Shown here piece after piece: positions 33,480 through 33,586 of a DNA stretch of 33,586 bases (position 1 is its first letter; each line of letters opens with the position of its first letter). This DNA comes from Myxococcota bacterium (GTDB taxonomy: Bacteria; Myxococcota_A; Polyangia; Polyangiales; Houyiibacteriaceae): positions 1 to 33,586 of the forward strand of contig JALOQC010000131.1 of assembly GCA_025453555.1 (NCBI GenBank). The letters run 5' to 3'. Made by a program: the position numbers and the translations under genes. A model generated the notes under the pieces. The model had not been told where the DNA came from. It worked only from the letters and a program-made list of their open reading frames with translations, and made no database searches.

Positions 33480-33586
33480 ATGACGATCTTTGCTTCTGGC
33501 CTCTTCGACGACACCGTCGCCCTCGTCACGGGGGGCGGCACCGGCATCGGGTTCGCGGTCGCGTCCGAGCTCGTGCGCCTCGGCGC
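33480..33586 (+). CDS. Short-chain dehydrogenase/reductase, N-terminal part
   Basis: The first 35 codons only; the window ends inside the gene. The protein starts MTIFASGLFDDTVALVTGGG and continues with the cofactor-binding TGGGTGIG and an alpha-helix FAVASELVRLGA. TGxxxGIG is the NAD(P)-binding motif of classical SDRs, and the 'GLFDDTVALVTGGGTGIG' type opening resembles enoyl-CoA or dienoyl-CoA reductase-like members. ATG 33480 is the natural start, about 140 bp after the response regulator gene. Confidence 0.85.
   Translation, partial: MTIFASGLFDDTVALVTGGGTGIGFAVASELVRLG

Overview
The window is very GC-rich DNA (strong G/C third-position bias, frequent GATCGCG words). It comes from a Gram-negative, predator-type or social bacterium, most likely a Myxococcota member of the Polyangiales/Sandaracinus kind. 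Support for this includes a Hanks-type Ser/Thr kinase with PEGA repeats, many secreted lipoproteins with Pro/Thr/Cys-rich stretches, a sigma-54 activator, a type II secretion-like pseudopilin and a SUFU-domain protein. Taxonomy is inferred from gene content only. I count 25 genes with a complete 3' end plus one truncated at the right edge; the first gene is truncated at its 5' end. No tRNA, rRNA, insertion sequence or CRISPR array is visible.

Region 1 (1-9.9 kb): a Ser/Thr kinase, then an RNA-repair locus. The RNA ligase rtcB (minus strand) has a well-formed sigma-54 promoter (GG-N10-GC, 3651-3667), a 7-bp-stem hairpin at the predicted extreme 5' end of its mRNA, and a hairpin plus T-run terminator. 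Its activator RtcR (CARF-like sensor + AAA+ sigma-54 domain) lies 4 kb away. Two surface lipoproteins, an Asp-box beta-propeller and a discoidin-like protein, sit between them, pointing the same way as rtcR. A single-RRM RNA-binding protein converges on rtcR across a shared bidirectional terminator. No rtcA is present.

Region 2 (10-18.3 kb): a spermidine-synthase-like methyltransferase-fold protein, a receiver domain without its phospho-acceptor Asp, a GspG-like pseudopilin, and a tandem pair of DUF2126 proteins. The first DUF2126 protein is fused to an intact transglutaminase-like Cys-His-Asp domain and carries a near-perfect 48-bp in-frame tandem duplication. The second carries a 21-bp coding minisatellite.

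Region 3 (18.3-26.1 kb): a metzincin-type lipoprotein protease, a small Pro/Ala-rich protein, a SUFU-family protein, cardiolipin synthase, a LOG-family nucleotide hydrolase, and two adjacent Cys-rich lipoproteins.

Region 4 (26.1-33.6 kb): a Nudix CoA pyrophosphatase-like enzyme, a large multi-span membrane protein with TPR-like C-terminus, a lipoprotein with cysteine at nearly every fourth residue, an alpha/beta hydrolase, RecX, a TerB-like protein, a single-domain response regulator and the start of a short-chain dehydrogenase.

Two genome-architecture signals stand out. First, 11 of the 25 complete 3' ends are followed, at or within about 70 nt of the stop codon, by short tandem repeats whose unit differs from gene to gene (8 to 33 bp). 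Several duplicate the stop codon itself. Second, a GC-rich element of about 70-80 bp with a conserved internal hairpin occurs once near 25.2 kb and twice in tandem near 32.8 kb, always intergenic. The rtcB promoter/leader with the embedded lipoproteins, and the post-stop tandem arrays, are the best candidates for something not yet described.
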